DNA of 6,314 nt from Bacteroidales bacterium (GTDB lineage Bacteria; Bacteroidota; Bacteroidia; Bacteroidales; Bacteroidaceae), in NCBI GenBank assembly GCA_004557285.1, contig SFEK01000125.1, positions 1 to 6,314 of the forward strand, in the 5' to 3' direction. Each line of letters begins with the position of its first letter. Positions within the stretch are counted from its first letter, which is position 1. The notes beneath the pieces were generated by a model. That model was given only the letters and a program-made list of their open reading frames with translations. It was not told the DNA's origin and made no database searches. The translations under genes and the position numbers were made by a program. Of the stretch, positions 3,865 through 6,314 are shown in pieces.

Positions 3865-6314
3865 ATGAAGCATTTCCTTATGGTATGTTTGCTGGCCATC
3901 GTACAGTGTGTACAGGCACAGCAAATCAAGGGTATCGTGATTGATGAGGCTACAGGCGACAGCATCCCTTTCCCCACCGTGCAATATAAGAAAATCAATG
4001 AGGCGGTGGCTGGAAACATCAATGGCCGGTTCTCCATCAAGCGTCACAATGGGGCCTATCTCACGTTCAGTGCAGTGGGCTACCAGACCTTGCGTATATT
4101 GATAGGGCCAAACACTCCGTCGGAACTGCGTGTCACCCTCAAGGAAGACACCAAGAGCCTGCAGGGGGTGACCGTCAAGGCCAAAAAGCAAAAATACAGC
4201 CGCAAGAACAATCCGGCGGTTGAACTGATGAAACGTGTGGTGGAGGCCAAGAAACGCACCGATCTGGCCAACCATGATTATTATCAATACAATAAATATC
4301 AGAAAATCACCTTTGCACTCAACGACATCAATCCCGCCGACCTGGAGACCGAGAAATTCAAGAAAAAGAAATGGCTCGTCAACCAGATTGAGGTGTGCCC
4401 TTACAACAACAAACTGATATTGCCGCTCTCTGTGGATGAGACGGTGACCAAGAACCTCTACCGCAAAGACCCGAAAAGCGAGAAGAGCATCATCATGGGG
4501 CAAAACTCGTCGGGTGTCAACGACTTGTTTGAAACGGGCGACATCCTGAACACGCTGCTCAAGGATGTGTTTACAGATGTTGACCTGTATGACGACCAGA
4601 TCAGACTCTTGCAATATCCGTTTACCAGTCCGATAGGCAAGGATGCCGTGGCTTTCTACCGCTATTATATCGTTGATACGGTGTATGTGGACCGTGACCA
4701 GTGCTATCATTTGCAGTTCTTGCCCAACAACCAGCAAGACTTCGGATTTCGTGGAGATTTGTGGATACTCACCGATTCCACACTGCATGTCAAGAAATGC
4801 CAGCTCACGCTCCCCAAAAAGAGTGATGTGAATTTTGTAGAAAATCTCAACGTGATTCAGGAATACACCCAACTGCCGAACGGCGAGTGGGTGCTCACCA
4901 CCGACGACATGATTGTGGAGATGACCTTGGCCAAGTTTCTCTCCAAAATGCTGGTCACGCGCACCACGCGCTTGGCCGATTATGCATTTGATGAGTTGCC
5001 CGATAAACTCTTCAAGGGCAAGGCCAAGGTGCTGCACGAGGCCAATGCGATGATGAAAGACGAAAGTTTCTGGAACCGCTACCGCAGTGTAGAACTCACC
5101 AAGAGCGAAAGTTCAATGGATGCCTTCATCAATAACCTCAGTCAAATCAAAGGTTTCAAATACATCGTATTCGGTGCCAAGGCCTTGATTGAGAACTTTG
5201 TGGAGACGGGCAGTCCGGGTCATCCCAGCAAGGTGGATATCGGCCCAATCAATACCATGCTGACCAAGAATACCGTCGACGGATGGCGCACCCGTCTGAG
5301 CGCACAGACCACGGCCAATCTCAACAAGCATTGGTTTGCCTCGGGATATTTTGCCCGTGGCTGGGACAGCGGGAAGAATTATTACAAGGGTGAATTGATT
5401 TACTCGTTCAACAAGAAAGATTATCTGCCACGCGAGTTTCCCAAGCGCACCCTAACATTCTCTTCGACCTATGACGTGTGTTCACCCTCCGACAAGTTTG
5501 TACACACCGACAAGGATAATGTGTTCACGGCGTTCAAGTGGTCGAAGGTGGAAAAAATGATGTTCTACAACCGTCAGGAGCTTTCTTTCGAACGCGAGGA
5601 GGAGTGGGGATTCAAGACCACGGTAAGTCTGAAAACTGAGGAAAACGAGGCCTGCGGCGACATGTATTTCACACCGCTGTCCATGCAGCAGAACGAGATG
5701 TCGCCTTTTCATCATGGCAGCATACGCACCACCGAGGCGCGTGTGGAATTGCGCTTTGCACCAGGCGAAACATTCATCAACACGAAACAGCGACGTCTGC
5801 CCATCAACCTCGATGCACCGGTGTTCAAATTGAGCCACACCTTCGGTATGAAAGATGTGCTTGGAGGTGAGTATAACTACAATTTCACCGAACTGGGCAT
5901 TTACAAACGTTTCTGGTTGAAGAGCTGGGGCAAGATGGATATCTATCTCAAGGGTGGCATACAATGGGACAAGGTGCCTTATCCACTGCTCATCATGCCT
6001 GCGGCCAACCTGTCGTATATCATCAGCGACGAGGCCTTCAACATGATCAACAACATGGAGTTCCTCAACGACCGTTATGCCAGTCTGGACTTGGCGTGGG
6101 ACATGAACGGCAAGATATTCAACCGTATTCCGTTGCTCAAAAAACTGAAATGGCGTGAGTGGATTGGAGTGAAGTGTCTGTGGGGGTCTCTTTCCGACCG
6201 CAATAATCCGTTCCTGTCACAAAATGCGGGTGACAACACGCTGATGTATTTTCCCGAGGGATGTTATGTGATGGACAGAAAGACGCCTTATGTGGAATTG
6301 ATAGCCGGTGTTCA
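3865..6314 (+). CDS. DUF5686 / carboxypeptidase-like regulatory domain outer-membrane protein (3' end missing)
   Basis: The frame is open from ATG 3865 to the window edge: 816 residues and no stop. An N-terminal signal peptide (KH, then LMVCLLAIV, cleavage expected after VQA at 18) sends it across the inner membrane. Cys15 is not in a lipobox, so it is not predicted to be a lipoprotein. Residues about 20-107 form a CarbopepD_reg-type beta-sandwich (IKGIVIDEATGDSIPFPTV at the front, then GRFSI, AVGYQTL and the closing GVTVKA). The DUF5686 body follows, opening with NPAVELMKRVV (about 117-127) and a YYQYNKYQKI stretch. From about residue 470 onward, alternating aromatic strands ending in polar turns suggest an outer-membrane beta-barrel. 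Family members are about 830-870 residues by recollection, so only a short tail is lost. The role is unknown; cell-envelope assembly or surface function is likely. It is 41 nt from the HAD gene on the same strand, so it may be part of the operon or simply adjacent. Confidence 0.85.
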   Translation, partial: MKHFLMVCLLAIVQCVQAQQIKGIVIDEATGDSIPFPTVQYKKINEAVAGNINGRFSIKRHNGAYLTFSAVGYQTLRILIGPNTPSELRVTLKEDTKSLQGVTVKAKKQKYSRKNNPAVELMKRVVEAKKRTDLANHDYYQYNKYQKITFALNDINPADLETEKFKKKKWLVNQIEVCPYNNKLILPLSVDETVTKNLYRKDPKSEKSIIMGQNSSGVNDLFETGDILNTLLKDVFTDVDLYDDQIRLLQYPFTSPIGKDAVAFYRYYIVDTVYVDRDQCYHLQFLPNNQQDFGFRGDLWILTDSTLHVKKCQLTLPKKSDVNFVENLNVIQEYTQLPNGEWVLTTDDMIVEMTLAKFLSKMLVTRTTRLADYAFDELPDKLFKGKAKVLHEANAMMKDESFWNRYRSVELTKSESSMDAFINNLSQIKGFKYIVFGAKALIENFVETGSPGHPSKVDIGPINTMLTKNTVDGWRTRLSAQTTANLNKHWFASGYFARGWDSGKNYYKGELIYSFNKKDYLPREFPKRTLTFSSTYDVCSPSDKFVHTDKDNVFTAFKWSKVEKMMFYNRQELSFEREEEWGFKTTVSLKTEENEACGDMYFTPLSMQQNEMSPFHHGSIRTTEARVELRFAPGETFINTKQRRLPINLDAPVFKLSHTFGMKDVLGGEYNYNFTELGIYKRFWLKSWGKMDIYLKGGIQWDKVPYPLLIMPAANLSYIISDEAFNMINNMEFLNDRYASLDLAWDMNGKIFNRIPLLKKLKWREWIGVKCLWGSLSDRNNPFLSQNAGDNTLMYFPEGCYVMDRKTPYVELIAGV

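Noticed and set aside
3766..5037. Minus-strand open frame of 423 codons
   Set aside because: It lies antisense to the start of the DUF5686 gene, which has a signal peptide and recognised domains. The protein shows no family features, and the frame is open because the opposite strand's codon bias avoids the complementary stops.
1..6314. CRISPR array, tRNA/rRNA, insertion sequence or inverted-repeat ends
   Set aside because: Reading through both strands I saw no repeated 20-40 bp units, no tRNA-like cloverleaf, no transposase motif and no terminal repeats. The window is almost fully occupied by coding sequence.

Overview
The window looks like a chromosomal piece of a Bacteroidales bacterium (Prevotella/Bacteroides-like), probably from a metagenome. 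It is joined at its left edge to about 435 bases that look like a different organism. Two signs support Bacteroidales: a TTTG / TAnnTTTG promoter without classical Shine-Dalgarno sites, and a carboxypeptidase-regulatory-domain + DUF5686 outer-membrane protein, a family typical of this phylum. The assignment rests on recalled family features, not on a search.

Layout: (1) 1-438, AT-rich, holds the middle of a radical SAM protein of the TIGR01212/YhcC-like family. It is cut at its N-terminus by the window edge and stops abruptly where the family normally continues. (2) 439-561 is a leader region with a good Bacteroidetes promoter (446-477) and a foldable 5' UTR. (3) 562-3823 is a compact four-gene, same-strand operon: a sugar/polyol-phosphate-type nucleotidyltransferase, an ATP-grasp protein, a membrane CDP-alcohol phosphatidyltransferase and a HAD-superfamily protein. 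Spacings are 4 nt, 19 nt and an ATGA overlap. (4) 3865 to the right edge is a secreted/outer-membrane DUF5686 protein, missing only its C-terminal end.

The four-gene operon reads as one pathway. The nucleotidyltransferase would make an NDP- (likely CDP-) activated alcohol from a phosphorylated polyol or amino-alcohol. The CDP-alcohol phosphatidyltransferase would move a phospho-alcohol moiety onto an acceptor in the membrane. The HAD protein could dephosphorylate an intermediate, and the ATP-grasp enzyme could phosphorylate or ligate the head group. The substrate cannot be read from the sequence. A modified phospholipid head group, or an inositol-phosphate-like compound, is the working guess. 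The most unusual points are the D-x4-D spacing in the phosphatidyltransferase signature, the Gly in place of the second motif-I Asp of the HAD protein, and the abrupt compositional junction near 436-445. All genes are on the + strand; the long minus-strand open frames are shadows.
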